NCBI GenBank assembly: GCA_029210085.1 | Contig: JARGPP010000023.1 | Location: 1 to 63,039, forward strand | Direction: 5' to 3' | Length of the DNA: 63,039 nt | From: Legionellaceae bacterium | GTDB lineage: Bacteria; Pseudomonadota; Gammaproteobacteria; Legionellales; Legionellaceae | Translations under genes and position numbers: made by a program | Notes under the pieces: generated by a model | What the model saw: the letters and a program-made list of their open reading frames with translations, nothing else | Database searches by the model: none | What the model was told of the DNA's origin: nothing | In this document: piece after piece, positions 28,689-37,631 of the stretch | Layout of the letters: each line of letters starts with the position of its first letter | Numbering within the stretch: position 1 is the first letter of the stretch

Positions 28689-29243
28689 ATGAAAATAACA
28701 ACAAAAAAAATTGGACTTCTAGTGTGTACATTAAGCTTATCTGCTTGTGGCATGATGCAAAAAAATGGCGAGGCAAGCTATTACTCCCCTTATAGTTTTG
28801 GTCAATCAGAACACACAGCAACAGCACCTCTTTACCCAGATGGATACGATAACACGTCAGGAGGAGCATACACACCCGGATCTCGGGAACGTGTTGTCAC
28901 CGTGCCTGAAAGTTACCACGTCAGCACCCAAAGCTCACCTACTTCATTTAAAGATCGTGAAAAAACTTGGGTAGGCCGCCAAAGCCCTCAAAATTATACG
29001 ATTCAACTTGATGATAATGAAAAAGCTTCTGAAGTTGCAAGTACACTTCAAAAAGCCCCTAGAGATGCTAGACGAGCAGAAGTAAAATACAATCGTGGTG
29101 GGGAACAATACTACCGTGGTGTTTACGGGACATATAGTAGCTATGAAGCTGCTCAAAAAGCGATGAACAAATTACCCGGTGACTTAAAACAAAATGCAAA
29201 AATTAAAACTTGGGGAAGTGTTCAGAGTACTGCAGAACAATAA
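28689..29243 (+). CDS. Lipoprotein with C-terminal SPOR domain
   Basis: A 184-residue protein. A signal peptide with lipobox LSLSAC (Cys about residue 20) is followed by a Ser/Tyr/Thr-rich linker (about 25-100) and a SPOR domain (about 103-180: YTIQLDDNEKASEVASTLQ and YYRGVYGTYSSYEAAQKAM). SPOR domains bind denuded peptidoglycan at the division septum, so an envelope or division role, similar to RlpA/DamX-type proteins, is likely. It is divergent from dgt, and a terminator follows. Confidence 0.85.
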   Translation: MKITTKKIGLLVCTLSLSACGMMQKNGEASYYSPYSFGQSEHTATAPLYPDGYDNTSGGAYTPGSRERVVTVPESYHVSTQSSPTSFKDREKTWVGRQSPQNYTIQLDDNEKASEVASTLQKAPRDARRAEVKYNRGGEQYYRGVYGTYSSYEAAQKAMNKLPGDLKQNAKIKTWGSVQSTAEQ

Positions 29244-29254
29244 CTTAAAAAACA

Positions 29255-29292
29255 AATGAAGGTGTTTTTCTAAAAGAACAAACACCTTCATT
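29255..29292 (-). terminator. Terminator hairpin between the SPOR lipoprotein and cold-shock genes
   Basis: A 13-base perfect inverted repeat (29255-29267 with 29280-29292, AATGAAGGTGTTT) and a 12-base loop. On the minus strand it is followed by a TTTGTTTTTT run, so it ends the cold-shock transcript; it may also act weakly for the plus-strand gene. Confidence 0.7.
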
Positions 29293-29307
29293 AGACTTCG
29301 GACGGTA

Positions 29308-29514
29308 TTAAACCACTTCGACTTCTTCAGCCTGTGGTCCTTTTTGTCCTTTTCCAGCTTTAAATAAAACGCTTGCCCCTTCGGTCAAGGTTTTAAAGCC
29401 AGAGCCCTGAATGGCGCTGAAATGCACGAAATAATCGGTGCCATCACTCTCAATGAAACCAAAACCTTTGCCTTCATTAAACCACTTTACTGTACCACTA
29501 ACTTTATCTGTCAT
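29308..29514 (-). CDS. Cold-shock-domain protein (CspA family)
   Basis: A 68-residue single cold-shock domain with both RNA-binding motifs, KGFGFIES (RNP1) and YFVHFSAI (RNP2). It begins with [12 protein letters not shown]. It acts as an RNA chaperone. Which csp paralogue it is cannot be told. The 5' untranslated region from the predicted promoter is only about 20 bases, so the long thermosensing leader of E. coli cspA is not present. Confidence 0.95.
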   Translation of the reverse strand: MTDKVSGTVKWFNEGKGFGFIESDGTDYFVHFSAIQGSGFKTLTEGASVLFKAGKGQKGPQAEEVEVV

Positions 29515-29541
29515 TTTTATATCCTCAATGTTCTCCCGAGT

Positions 29542-29550
29542 ATTCTAACA
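29542..29550 (-). promoter_or_regulatory. Candidate extended -10 promoter of the cold-shock gene
   Basis: On the minus strand TGTTAGAAT forms an extended -10 element 28 bases upstream of the start codon, with a TTGACT further upstream at a longer than ideal spacing. Moderate support only. Confidence 0.35.
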
Positions 29551-29621
29551 CTTTTTAGGAAGCTTTCTAGTCAATTTCATAAAATAAATGTAATTAAATG
29601 AAAAAAAACCAAATAAATCAC

Positions 29622-30101
29622 TCATAAACTCACAATAATTGTTAACCTTACAAGCCCGGGCGTGTCCGTTCTTTCAAGATTGAACGTTTGAATCGTCATC
29701 GCATAGCGTTGCTCCATCGACCACAACCACTGCAAAAATGGATTATATGGCACAGAATCAAACGACAACTGTAATACACCATCCGTCATTTGTTGCAATT
29801 GATACGGGACATCATGAAACGAAGCCTTACTGAGCGCTTCTGAAAAAATGGTTAATCCTTTTGACCCCTCCAAGACTTCAGGCCCTTTTTGTTGAGGTAC
29901 AAAGCGTGACCGTGCACTTTTTATCCAAGTAAGTGTCGTTCTTTTTTCGAACAGCACCTTTGTATTATCTGAGACTGCTCGCTTTAAAGGTGCATATATC
30001 GCATAAGATACATAAAATAACATGCCAATAAGCCCAAGACCTAAAGCGCGTCTTTCACGCTCATTCAAACCATCCCAAAACTGAAACCACCGCCCCTTCA
30101 T
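29622..30101 (-). CDS. gspM: Type II secretion system protein M
   Basis: A 159-residue inner-membrane protein. It has a short N-terminal cytoplasmic part with LNERERRALGLG, one membrane helix (about 21-40) and a small ferredoxin-like periplasmic domain. The length and layout fit GspM, and the four-base overlap with gspL just upstream supports the call. It forms the assembly platform with GspL, GspF and GspE. No other gsp genes are near, as in genomes where the T2SS genes are scattered. Confidence 0.8.
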   Translation of the reverse strand: MKGRWFQFWDGLNERERRALGLGLIGMLFYVSYAIYAPLKRAVSDNTKVLFEKRTTLTWIKSARSRFVPQQKGPEVLEGSKGLTIFSEALSKASFHDVPYQLQQMTDGVLQLSFDSVPYNPFLQWLWSMEQRYAMTIQTFNLERTDTPGLVRLTIIVSL

Positions 30102-31282
30102 AACTGAAGCTCCAAAATTGAAAAGACTTGATCATTACGTGTTGACGCTTCAACCTGCTTCACAACAACGTGTTGATTTTTTAATTGCTGCTCAAAAGCT
30201 TCTAGTGCTGAGAAGCTTTCAGCAACGAGACTTACAGAAACACCTTGGTCACGAAATTGAATATGCTCTACATCTAAGGGGTGCTTCAAAAATACAACAG
30301 AAAGCTTATCTAACAAAATCCAAAAAGATGATTGTACCGGTGAGGCATTGTCTTTTAGGAGGCGTTCAATACGATAACGCGGGCTGATAACCTGCTGTGC
30401 CTCCGGAAAAAATGTGTGGTAAATCTCCTTGATTTCTTTATCGACAACCACTTGCTTTGCATGCAACTGATGCAGTAAAAAAGCATTGAAGCCGAGCACG
30501 CTTAAAAACCAACACCCAAGTAACCCACCACACATAGCAGACCAAAAAAAACGACCTTTTCCTTGCGGCTTTTGTTCAAAATCACCCTGACAAATATTTA
30601 AAAAAGAGGTCGTCAATAAACGCGTTGCAATAAACAATCGATATGAACCTACTACTTCGGTGAACCCAGATAAACGCAGTGAATCTGGCGTATCATCAAA
30701 TAATACACCTGTAAAAACAGGCGCTGACTGTAACTTTGTATATTCAGAGGCAATCGCGGCACTCAAAGCACCATTGAGTCCATTGTCTTCGTTACCCATA
30801 CGTACCAATAAATCAGTGCTCGTTGCACAGGCCTCACCAGAAGCTAAAGCAAACCAATCCAAAGTGATTGCATCAAACGTTAATCCCAACGCATTCAAAG
30901 CACTCACCCAAGTACTCAAGCGCAACTTATTTAAAGCCACGGTTAAATATTGTAAAGGATTATTTTTATCTCGCTCAAATGCAACTTGCACTTCTTGAAC
31001 AGGCTCAGCAAGTGCTTCCTCTAAAGCATAAGGAATGGCTTCGCGAGCTTTGCGTATACTTAATTTGGGTAAACTCAAAAAATGAATGCTTGCAACAGCC
31101 GCTGGCAAAACAATCACTGTTCGCGCACCTTCTTGCATCGACTGAATTTCTTCTGGTGTATGTTCTGACAGTGCAACATCTACTTCACCTGTATCATCCA
31201 GGCGTACTGCCCACAACCGCTCAGGCAAATCCATTTCGGATGAATAATGCACGACATCAAAGAATATAAAACAGGTGCTCAC
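30098..31282 (-). CDS. gspL: Type II secretion system protein L
   Basis: A 394-residue protein with an actin-like cytoplasmic domain (about 1-235, including VIVLPAAVASIHFLSLPKL and ALEEALAEPVQEVQVAF), one membrane helix (about 248-272) and a periplasmic ferredoxin-like domain. This is the GspL layout. It recruits the GspE ATPase. It overlaps mltB at its start and gspM at its end (four bases each), forming a coupled mltB-gspL-gspM operon. Confidence 0.85.
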   Translation of the reverse strand: MSTCFIFFDVVHYSSEMDLPERLWAVRLDDTGEVDVALSEHTPEEIQSMQEGARTVIVLPAAVASIHFLSLPKLSIRKAREAIPYALEEALAEPVQEVQVAFERDKNNPLQYLTVALNKLRLSTWVSALNALGLTFDAITLDWFALASGEACATSTDLLVRMGNEDNGLNGALSAAIASEYTKLQSAPVFTGVLFDDTPDSLRLSGFTEVVGSYRLFIATRLLTTSFLNICQGDFEQKPQGKGRFFWSAMCGGLLGCWFLSVLGFNAFLLHQLHAKQVVVDKEIKEIYHTFFPEAQQVISPRYRIERLLKDNASPVQSSFWILLDKLSVVFLKHPLDVEHIQFRDQGVSVSLVAESFSALEAFEQQLKNQHVVVKQVEASTRNDQVFSILELQL

Positions 31283-32292
31283 GTTTCAGAAGCCTTAAAA
31301 CGCGCTTGTAATTGCTCTGAAAGTAAATGCACCACCAATGCATACTGCGGGCTCGTATTATAACGCATAATGACGTAAAAATTAGGATATGCAAGCCAGT
31401 AGACACTCCCATCATCCTTAATATGAAGCTCAATTAATCCGGCCTTATTCGGTGCATTTTTCAAAGGTTTCTCAGACTTAACCCCTGATTTAAGCAAATA
31501 TTGATAGGTATAATTGGCTCGCCTGCTATTTGTTTTTAAAGCTTCATATGCTTTGCCTTGAACCACAGCCGGGTCAATCACCTCTTCACCTGGTTGCCAA
31601 CCATGGCGTTTAAAATAGTTTGCAATACTTGCAATAACATCTTTATTCTCACGCACTAAATCAGGATGACTGTTTCCTTTTGCTTTTTTAAAGTCCACCG
31701 CATACATACGATAACTACTCGGCATAAATTGAGGCTGCCCAATTGCGCCTGCATAAGATCCAATATATTCAGTAACGGGTACTTGATGCTCTCGGCATAA
31801 TAATAAATACTCTTCTAATTCACGCGTAAAATAAGCACTACGCTTGGGGTAATAAAAAGCAAGTGTACTGAGTGCATCAAGTACCCGATATGTTCCTTGT
31901 TTTTCACCATAACGAGTCTCAACCCCCAAAATAGCAACAATCATAGAGGCGGGAACGCCAAATTTTTTCTCTGCACGCGCTAAGCTTTCCTGGTTATCTT
32001 GCCAAAACTTAACCCCACCTTCTAATCGCTCAGGCGTTAAAAAAATGGCACGATATACATCCCAGGTTTTTTTCTCATAAGGTTGATTCATCAATTCAAC
32101 AATACGAGGCTTAAACGTTGACTCTTTCAATGCTTTTTCAACGTCTTCTTGCTTGAAACCATGTTTTTTGACCATTTTTTGAATAAATAGTTTGGCTGGC
32201 TTTTTCTTTAATAAAGCAGCATCTGCATGCAGTAATCCCGCACACAAAAACACACTTAGAAACATCACTATTCGAGCATCAATTCGCATCAT
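31279..32292 (-). CDS. mltB: Membrane-bound lytic murein transglycosylase B
   Basis: A 337-residue secreted enzyme with a signal peptide (about 1-26; no clear lipobox). The catalytic glutamate is in ILGVETRYGEKQGTYRV (about 125-141). GAIGQPQFMPSSYR and ANYFKRHGWQPGE are further MltB signatures. It cleaves peptidoglycan glycan chains to give 1,6-anhydro ends. Coupling to gspL/gspM hints that it opens the wall for the secretion machine, which is an inference from gene order. Confidence 0.92.
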   Translation of the reverse strand: MMRIDARIVMFLSVFLCAGLLHADAALLKKKPAKLFIQKMVKKHGFKQEDVEKALKESTFKPRIVELMNQPYEKKTWDVYRAIFLTPERLEGGVKFWQDNQESLARAEKKFGVPASMIVAILGVETRYGEKQGTYRVLDALSTLAFYYPKRSAYFTRELEEYLLLCREHQVPVTEYIGSYAGAIGQPQFMPSSYRMYAVDFKKAKGNSHPDLVRENKDVIASIANYFKRHGWQPGEEVIDPAVVQGKAYEALKTNSRRANYTYQYLLKSGVKSEKPLKNAPNKAGLIELHIKDDGSVYWLAYPNFYVIMRYNTSPQYALVVHLLSEQLQARFKASET

Positions 32293-32485
32293 TCCCTACC
32301 CTAAGATTGATTGTATATACACGAAAATCAAATGATCGCCTTATTTCAAACATTTTGCAATATTTTTGTCATTCTTAAACAGACACCTATACCCATCGTC
32401 AATGAAGTTGTGAAATTGCCCGTTCTTTTAGATATTGAAAAAACAGTTTAAATCTTTAAAGAATAAAAAACATGAGGATATTTAA

Positions 32486-32766
32486 AAGACAGAAGATGCC
32501 CCCTATCCCTCAACAGGCGACACGTTTTAAGTGATATTACAACACAATATGGACATGGCATACTCACTGACTTAACCTCCCCAGAGAACATTGCGAATCG
32601 TGTGAATACGCTACTCACAGATACCCAAGCCCTCAAAAACTTAAAGCTTGCAGCACAAAAAGCTAAACTGAAAATAAACTGGCATGTTGAGGAACAAAAA
32701 CGCTTTAAAATATATAATCGCTTGATGACTACACACGGGCTATCTGAATTGCATAATTTAAGCTAA
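32486..32766 (+). pseudogene. Decayed glycosyltransferase C-terminal fragment
   Basis: This sits in the 506-base space between mltB and lepA. One frame reads DAPYPSTGDTF then stops (about 32495-32529). After a frame change it continues LSDITTQYGHGILTDLTSPE and on through coiled residues to a stop at 32764-32766. The GHGIL..D..SPE..A..I pattern followed by a helix resembles the C-terminal end of GT4 glycosyltransferases. It has no start and carries a frameshift, so it is a relic. Confidence 0.45.
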
Positions 32767-32798
32767 AATATGACATTTTCTACTGGATATATAATTTA

Positions 32799-34604
32799 GT
32801 GACTGACTTAACTTTAATCCGTAACTTCTCGATCATTGCGCATATCGATCACGGAAAATCAACGCTTGCCGACCGCTTTATTCAGCACTGTGGTGGCTTA
32901 AGTGCACGTGAAATGAGTGCGCAAGTTCTTGATTCCATGGACATTGAGCGCGAGCGTGGCATTACAATTAAAGCACAAAGTGTTTCTCTTAATTATACGG
33001 CTCAAGATGGTAAAACGTATTTACTGAACTTTATTGATACCCCAGGACACGTTGATTTTAGCTATGAAGTTTCTCGAAGCCTTGCTGCATGTGAAGGCGC
33101 ACTTCTAGTGGTTGATGCCGCTCAAGGTGTTGAAGCACAAACAGTTGCTGTTTGTTATACCGCAATTGAACAGTCCCTCGAAGTCTTGCCTGTACTCAAT
33201 AAAATTGACCTGCCACAAGCTGACCCCGATGGCGTATGTGCTGAAATTGAAGATATTATTGGTATCGATGCAACAGGTGCTATTCATACCAGTGCCAAAA
33301 CAGGATTAGGTGTTGGCGACGTACTTGAGGCACTTGTCGCCGAAATTCCTCCTCCCAAAGGCGATATCGAAGCACCACTTGAAGCGCTGATCATTGATTC
33401 ATGGTTTGATAGCTATTTAGGGGTTATATCGCTCGTTCGGATTGTGAACGGTACGCTCAAAAAAGGTCAAAAAATGCGTGTCATGTCAACAGGAAGAAGT
33501 CATGACGTTGATCAAATCGGTATTTTCACGCCCAAACGCACACCGACCGATATGCTACACGCAGGTGAAGTAGGTTATGTGGTTGCAGGTATCAAAGACA
33601 TTCACGGTGCTCCCGTTGGTGATACACTAACACTTGATAAAAACCCAACAGCAGAACCACTACCCGGATTTCAACGTGTCAAACCCCAAGTATATGCCGG
33701 TTTATTTCCGATTCAGTCTGATGCATTTGAAGCATTCCGTGATGCACTCGCAAAACTCAGCCTCAATGATGCATCACTTTTTTATGAGCCTGAATCATCT
33801 GATGCACTCGGATTTGGTTTTCGCTGTGGTTTTTTAGGCATGTTACACATGGAGATTATTCAAGAACGGCTTGAACGTGAGTATAATCTTGATTTAATTT
33901 CAACAGCACCCACCGTTGTCTATCAAGTGACAACCACCAAGGGTGACACCTTGATGATTGATAACCCATCGCGCTTACCACCCACACAGCAAATTGATCA
34001 GTTGCTCGAACCCATTGTGCGCGCAAACATTTTGGTTCCTGAAAAGCATCTCGGCCCTATTATTAGCTTATGTGTTGAACGCCGTGGTGTTCAGGTTAAT
34101 ATGACCTATAGTGGGCGACAAATATCTGTAACTTATGACTTGCCCATGAGTGAAGTGGTTTCTGACTTTTTTGACCGCATCAAATCGGCCAGTCGCGGAT
34201 ATGCTTCTCTTGACTATAATTTTTTACGTTTTGACGCAGCTCATTTAATCCGTATGGATATTTTAATTAACAGTGAAAAAGTCGATGCTTTGGCTTTAAT
34301 TGTTCATAAAGACAATGCCCAAGCCAAAGGCCGTGAACTCACTGACCGTATGCGTGAAATCATTCCACGCCAAATGTTTGATGTGGCGATTCAGGCAGCA
34401 ATTGGCAATCAAATTATTGCTCGACAAACGGTGAAAGCGCTTCGTAAAAATGTCACCGCCAAATGCTATGGTGGGGATATTTCACGTAAGAAAAAATTAC
34501 TCGAAAAACAAAAGGCCGGCAAAAAAAGAATGAAGCAAATTGGGCATGTTGAAATTCCACAAGAAGCTTTCATGGCCGTTTTTCGCTCCGAAAGAAAGAA
34601 ATAA
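32799..34604 (+). CDS. lepA: Elongation factor 4 (LepA, back-translocating GTPase)
   Basis: A 601-residue translational GTPase. G1 is [13 protein letters not shown] (about 14-26), G2 includes [11 protein letters not shown]3 is DTPGHVDF, and G4 is [10 protein letters not shown]. The LepA-specific C-terminal domain ends in [18 protein letters not shown]. It starts with GTG at 32799, four codons before the conserved [15 protein letters not shown]. It is followed by lepB and rnc, the classic lepA-lepB-rnc operon. Confidence 0.97.
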   Translation: MTDLTLIRNFSIIAHIDHGKSTLADRFIQHCGGLSAREMSAQVLDSMDIERERGITIKAQSVSLNYTAQDGKTYLLNFIDTPGHVDFSYEVSRSLAACEGALLVVDAAQGVEAQTVAVCYTAIEQSLEVLPVLNKIDLPQADPDGVCAEIEDIIGIDATGAIHTSAKTGLGVGDVLEALVAEIPPPKGDIEAPLEALIIDSWFDSYLGVISLVRIVNGTLKKGQKMRVMSTGRSHDVDQIGIFTPKRTPTDMLHAGEVGYVVAGIKDIHGAPVGDTLTLDKNPTAEPLPGFQRVKPQVYAGLFPIQSDAFEAFRDALAKLSLNDASLFYEPESSDALGFGFRCGFLGMLHMEIIQERLEREYNLDLISTAPTVVYQVTTTKGDTLMIDNPSRLPPTQQIDQLLEPIVRANILVPEKHLGPIISLCVERRGVQVNMTYSGRQISVTYDLPMSEVVSDFFDRIKSASRGYASLDYNFLRFDAAHLIRMDILINSEKVDALALIVHKDNAQAKGRELTDRMREIIPRQMFDVAIQAAIGNQIIARQTVKALRKNVTAKCYGGDISRKKKLLEKQKAGKKRMKQIGHVEIPQEAFMAVFRSERKK

Positions 34605-34625
34605 TAAAATACTGGAGATACACAC

Positions 34626-35381
34626 ATGAGCTTTGCTTTACTACTCGTGATACTCACCTTCTTAAGCGGCTTTTTAGTCTTAATTGATCTGCTGTTTTGG
34701 GCAAGAAAACGCAACCCATCACAAGCAGAGCCAAAAGTGATTGAACATGCACGTGCTTTTTTCCCTATTTTTTTGATTGTGCTCTTGCTTCGCTCTTTTC
34801 TCGTTGAACCGTTTCGCATTCCTTCAGGCTCACTTGAACCCACTCTACAAGTCGGCGACTTTGTCGCTGTGAACAAATTTGCTTATGGCTTACATCTACC
34901 AGTGCTTGAAACAAAAATTCTTCCCATAAAAAACCCTAAAACAGGCGATATTGTTGTATTCAGATGGCCTCCAGGTCCTTCTTTTGATTACATTAAGCGC
35001 GTGGTGGGCGTACCAGGAGACGTGATTAACTATCACAACAAGCAGCTCACTATCAATGGCAAAGTAGTGCCCCAAAAACTGATTGAATACACCGTTGATG
35101 AAAGCTCAGGAAAGGCCGTTGAACGCTACCAGGAAAATTTAAATGGTGTAATGCATGACATTTATATTAACCCTAAAGAGCGCCCTGTTGATTTTGATGT
35201 CACCGTACCTGAAGGACACTACTTTATGCTCGGAGATAACCGTGACGACAGTGCCGATAGCAGATACTGGGGATTTTTACCTGAAGAAAACTTACGTGGC
35301 CAAGCATTTTTGGTATGGATGAGCTGGAATGGTAAAAAACATAATATCCGATGGAAAAATATCGGGCATTTATTGCACTAA
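34626..35381 (+). CDS. lepB: Signal peptidase I
   Basis: A 251-residue inner-membrane protease that removes secretory signal peptides. It has two N-terminal membrane segments (about 4-24 and 45-65). The catalytic serine is in FRIPSGSLEPTLQVGDF (about 66-82) and the catalytic lysine in FDYIKRVVGVPGD (about 121-133). The C-terminal GDNRDDSADSRYWGF box is present. It lies 21 bases after lepA. Confidence 0.96.
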   Translation: MSFALLLVILTFLSGFLVLIDLLFWARKRNPSQAEPKVIEHARAFFPIFLIVLLLRSFLVEPFRIPSGSLEPTLQVGDFVAVNKFAYGLHLPVLETKILPIKNPKTGDIVVFRWPPGPSFDYIKRVVGVPGDVINYHNKQLTINGKVVPQKLIEYTVDESSGKAVERYQENLNGVMHDIYINPKERPVDFDVTVPEGHYFMLGDNRDDSADSRYWGFLPEENLRGQAFLVWMSWNGKKHNIRWKNIGHLLH

Positions 35382-35397
35382 AGAAGATTAACACCTG

Positions 35398-36090
35398 ATG
35401 GTAAACACAAAACAACTCTCTCAAAAGCTTGGATATGTTTTTCAGTCTGAAGCTCTATTAAAACAAGCACTTACTCATCGCAGTGTGGGCTCACCCAATA
35501 ACGAACGCCTTGAATTTCTAGGAGATTCCGTTTTAAATTTGGTCATCGCAGATGTTTTATTAAAACGATACCCAAGCCTTAAAGAAGGTGAGTTAAGTCC
35601 TCTCCGTGCCGAACTCGTTAAAGGCGAAACACTCGCTGTTATAGCAAAAGAATTAAATCTTGGTATATACCTGCTACTCGGACCTGGCGAAATTAAAACT
35701 GGAGGTGCTGAACGCACTTCCATTCTAGCTGACACACTTGAAGCTATTTTTGGCGCTCTTTTTCTAGATGGCGGATTTAAAGCAGCTCAGGCACTTATTC
35801 TACGAGTTTATCACTCACGTCTTGAAACACACCAGGCCAACCAAGCATCAGCAAAAGATTCCAAAACCGAACTCCAAGAATATTTGCACGCGCATCGCAT
35901 ACCACTCGCAACCTACACACTAATACAAACCAAAGGGGCTGCTCACGCACAAGAATTTCATGTATCTTGCACCATTGAACCATTAAACTTATCCAAAAGA
36001 GGCACGGCCTTAACACGCCGTAAAGCCGAACAAGTTGCGGCTTGTGCTGTCCTGAATTACCTCAAAAGCAATGAGGCCAGACTCGATTGA
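35398..36090 (+). CDS. rnc: Ribonuclease III
   Basis: A 230-residue double-strand-specific RNase. The signature is NERLEFLGDSVLNLVIAD (about 36-53), a second catalytic acid is in DTLEAIFGALFLDGG, and a C-terminal dsRNA-binding domain follows (about 155-225). It processes rRNA precursors. It starts 16 bases after lepB. era and recO, which often follow, are not here; rnpB comes next on the opposite strand. Confidence 0.96.
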   Translation: MVNTKQLSQKLGYVFQSEALLKQALTHRSVGSPNNERLEFLGDSVLNLVIADVLLKRYPSLKEGELSPLRAELVKGETLAVIAKELNLGIYLLLGPGEIKTGGAERTSILADTLEAIFGALFLDGGFKAAQALILRVYHSRLETHQANQASAKDSKTELQEYLHAHRIPLATYTLIQTKGAAHAQEFHVSCTIEPLNLSKRGTALTRRKAEQVAACAVLNYLKSNEARLD

Positions 36091-36200
36091 TTGCTCGAAA
36101 CTCATCATCAACGTAAAACAGACTGCTTCATTAAATTTAGTGGGAACACGGCAACCCATAAAAATAATAGACAGCGCCCATGATGGTATTTGAAAATAAA

Positions 36201-36582
36201 GAAGTCGGTCGATAAGCCGGGTTCTGTCGCGGACAATCATTCATCTGGGACAAGCGTCACCGCTTGCCTCAAGCAACCTACCCAGACTGCACGCGAGCCA
36301 CGTGTTATACCCTTACAGGTATTCAGCCTCTATTTGGTCTTGCTCCGAGTGGGGTTTTCCCTGCCACGCCTGTTACCAGACGCGCGGTGCGCTCTTACCG
36401 CACCATTTCACCCTTGCCGAAAACATTTAAAGCCCCGAAAGGCTTTAAAATAATAGGCGGTATATTTTCTGTGGCACTTTCCATAAGCTCACGCTTCCCA
36501 GGGGTTACCTGGCACTCTGCTCTTCGGAGCCCGGACTTTCCTCCCTTTACAAAAGCAAAGAGCGATTGCCTGACCGACTTCG
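36201..36582 (-). ncRNA. rnpB: RNase P RNA (class A)
   Basis: The catalytic RNA of RNase P, which matures tRNA 5' ends. On the minus strand the conserved region GGGAGGAAAGTCCGGGCTCC maps to 36527-36546, and the 3'-side ACAGAACCCGGCTTA to 36213-36227. The first bases GAAGTCGGTC pair with GACCGACTTC at the 3' end as helix P1, fixing both ends. The length is about 382 bases. The AAAGCC-GGCTTT hairpin near 36430-36450 fits P12. Confidence 0.95.
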
Positions 36583-36588
36583 TCTACA

Positions 36589-36617
36589 ATAATAACAAAA
36601 CCTTATTTACTTGTCGA
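36589..36617 (-). promoter_or_regulatory. Sigma-70 promoter of rnpB
   Basis: On the minus strand TCGACA (36612-36617), a 17-base spacer and TATTAT (36589-36594) end six bases before the mature 5' end of RNase P RNA. Spacing and position are ideal. Confidence 0.7.
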
Positions 36618-36638
36618 TCAAAATACCACTAAGACTAC

Positions 36639-36926
36639 TTATTCTTCACGTGTACCGATGAATTCTTCATCAAAATAACGCTTTAATTTCGTTCGTAACG
36701 TTCCACGGCTAACACCCAATACACGTGCAGCACGCGATTGATTATAACGTGTCATTTCCATAACTGTACGGAACAATGGCGCTTCTACTTCCTCAACAAT
36801 CAATTGATACAAGTTTAAGTTTGCATCTTTACTGTTTGTTGTTGTAAGGTAAGCCTTAACAGCTTGTGTAACATGCTCAGCCAATCCACCTTGTTGAAGT
36901 TGAACTTCCTCTGATACCACACTCAT
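36639..36926 (-). CDS. fis: DNA-binding protein Fis
   Basis: A nucleoid protein that bends DNA and activates rRNA promoters. The C-terminal helix-turn-helix is NQSRAARVLGVSRGTLRTKL (about 69-88), and the central dimerisation helices hold YQLIVEEVEAPLFRTVMEMT. I choose the ATG at 36926 because a GGAG lies six bases before it; the frame also has an upstream TTG. It is monocistronic here, not next to dusB. Legionella species have several Fis paralogues; which this matches is unknown. Confidence 0.92.
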   Translation of the reverse strand: MSVVSEEVQLQQGGLAEHVTQAVKAYLTTTNSKDANLNLYQLIVEEVEAPLFRTVMEMTRYNQSRAARVLGVSRGTLRTKLKRYFDEEFIGTREE

Positions 36927-37089
36927 TTCTTTCTCCAATCAATAAAAACCAAAAAATTTACGCAAAGAACTCAGCCCTATATGAGGCGAGGCCAAATTTC
37001 GTGAGCTTAATAATATCAGATATCCCAAAGACTGTAAACATTGATTTAATGATACGCAGGTTTTTTTTTGAGCTTTTTGTTGGAAAATA

Positions 37090-37455
37090 TCAGGCGACTG
37101 TAAAACTTTCACCACAACCACACTGACCAGTCTGATTGGGGTTACGGAATACAAACTGAGCATTCAGCCCTTGCTTCACATAATCAACTTCCATCCCCTT
37201 TAAAAATGGATAGCTTTTTTTATCAACACAAATTAGATAGTGCTCGCCCAACGACAGTGTAATATCTTCAGGATGAGGTGCCTCAATATAATCAACCACA
37301 TAAGATAAACCTGAACATCCTGTTTTCTTCACTGAAAATCGAATGCCTCTACTGCTCTCTTTTTCAGCCAAATAGCGCAGCACATGATTTTCTGCCGCCT
37401 TAGTTAATACCATAGCGGGTTCTAATGATGGATTATGATAAGTTACTTCACTCAT
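37090..37455 (-). CDS. HesB/IscA/ErpA-family iron-sulfur carrier
   Basis: A 121-residue A-type carrier. The three cluster-binding cysteines are in KKTGCSGLSYVVDY (about 46) and QCGCGESF (about 113 and 115). It takes Fe-S clusters from IscU and hands them to target proteins. A GGAG six bases before the ATG at 37455 fixes this start; nine further codons upstream are non-conserved. ErpA and IscA cannot be separated by eye, and no isc genes are adjacent. Confidence 0.88.
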   Translation of the reverse strand: MSEVTYHNPSLEPAMVLTKAAENHVLRYLAEKESSRGIRFSVKKTGCSGLSYVVDYIEAPHPEDITLSLGEHYLICVDKKSYPFLKGMEVDYVKQGLNAQFVFRNPNQTGQCGCGESFTVA

Positions 37456-37631
37456 GCAAGACTCCAAAAATATAATTTTCAATCAATATTAAGTGATAGT
37501 ATACCATACTCTATATGACTCAAAAGATAGTCCTGCCCTACCTAACACCGCCCCACCATTATTTACTGGATAAAAAATAACACGAACAACCAGGGTACAC
37601 GCATCTAAACGTGCACCAAAAAACCAACTGA

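Noticed and set aside
36190-36632. Open frames of 87 and 122 codons on the plus strand
   Set aside because: They lie on the complement of the RNase P RNA, which explains the sequence fully.
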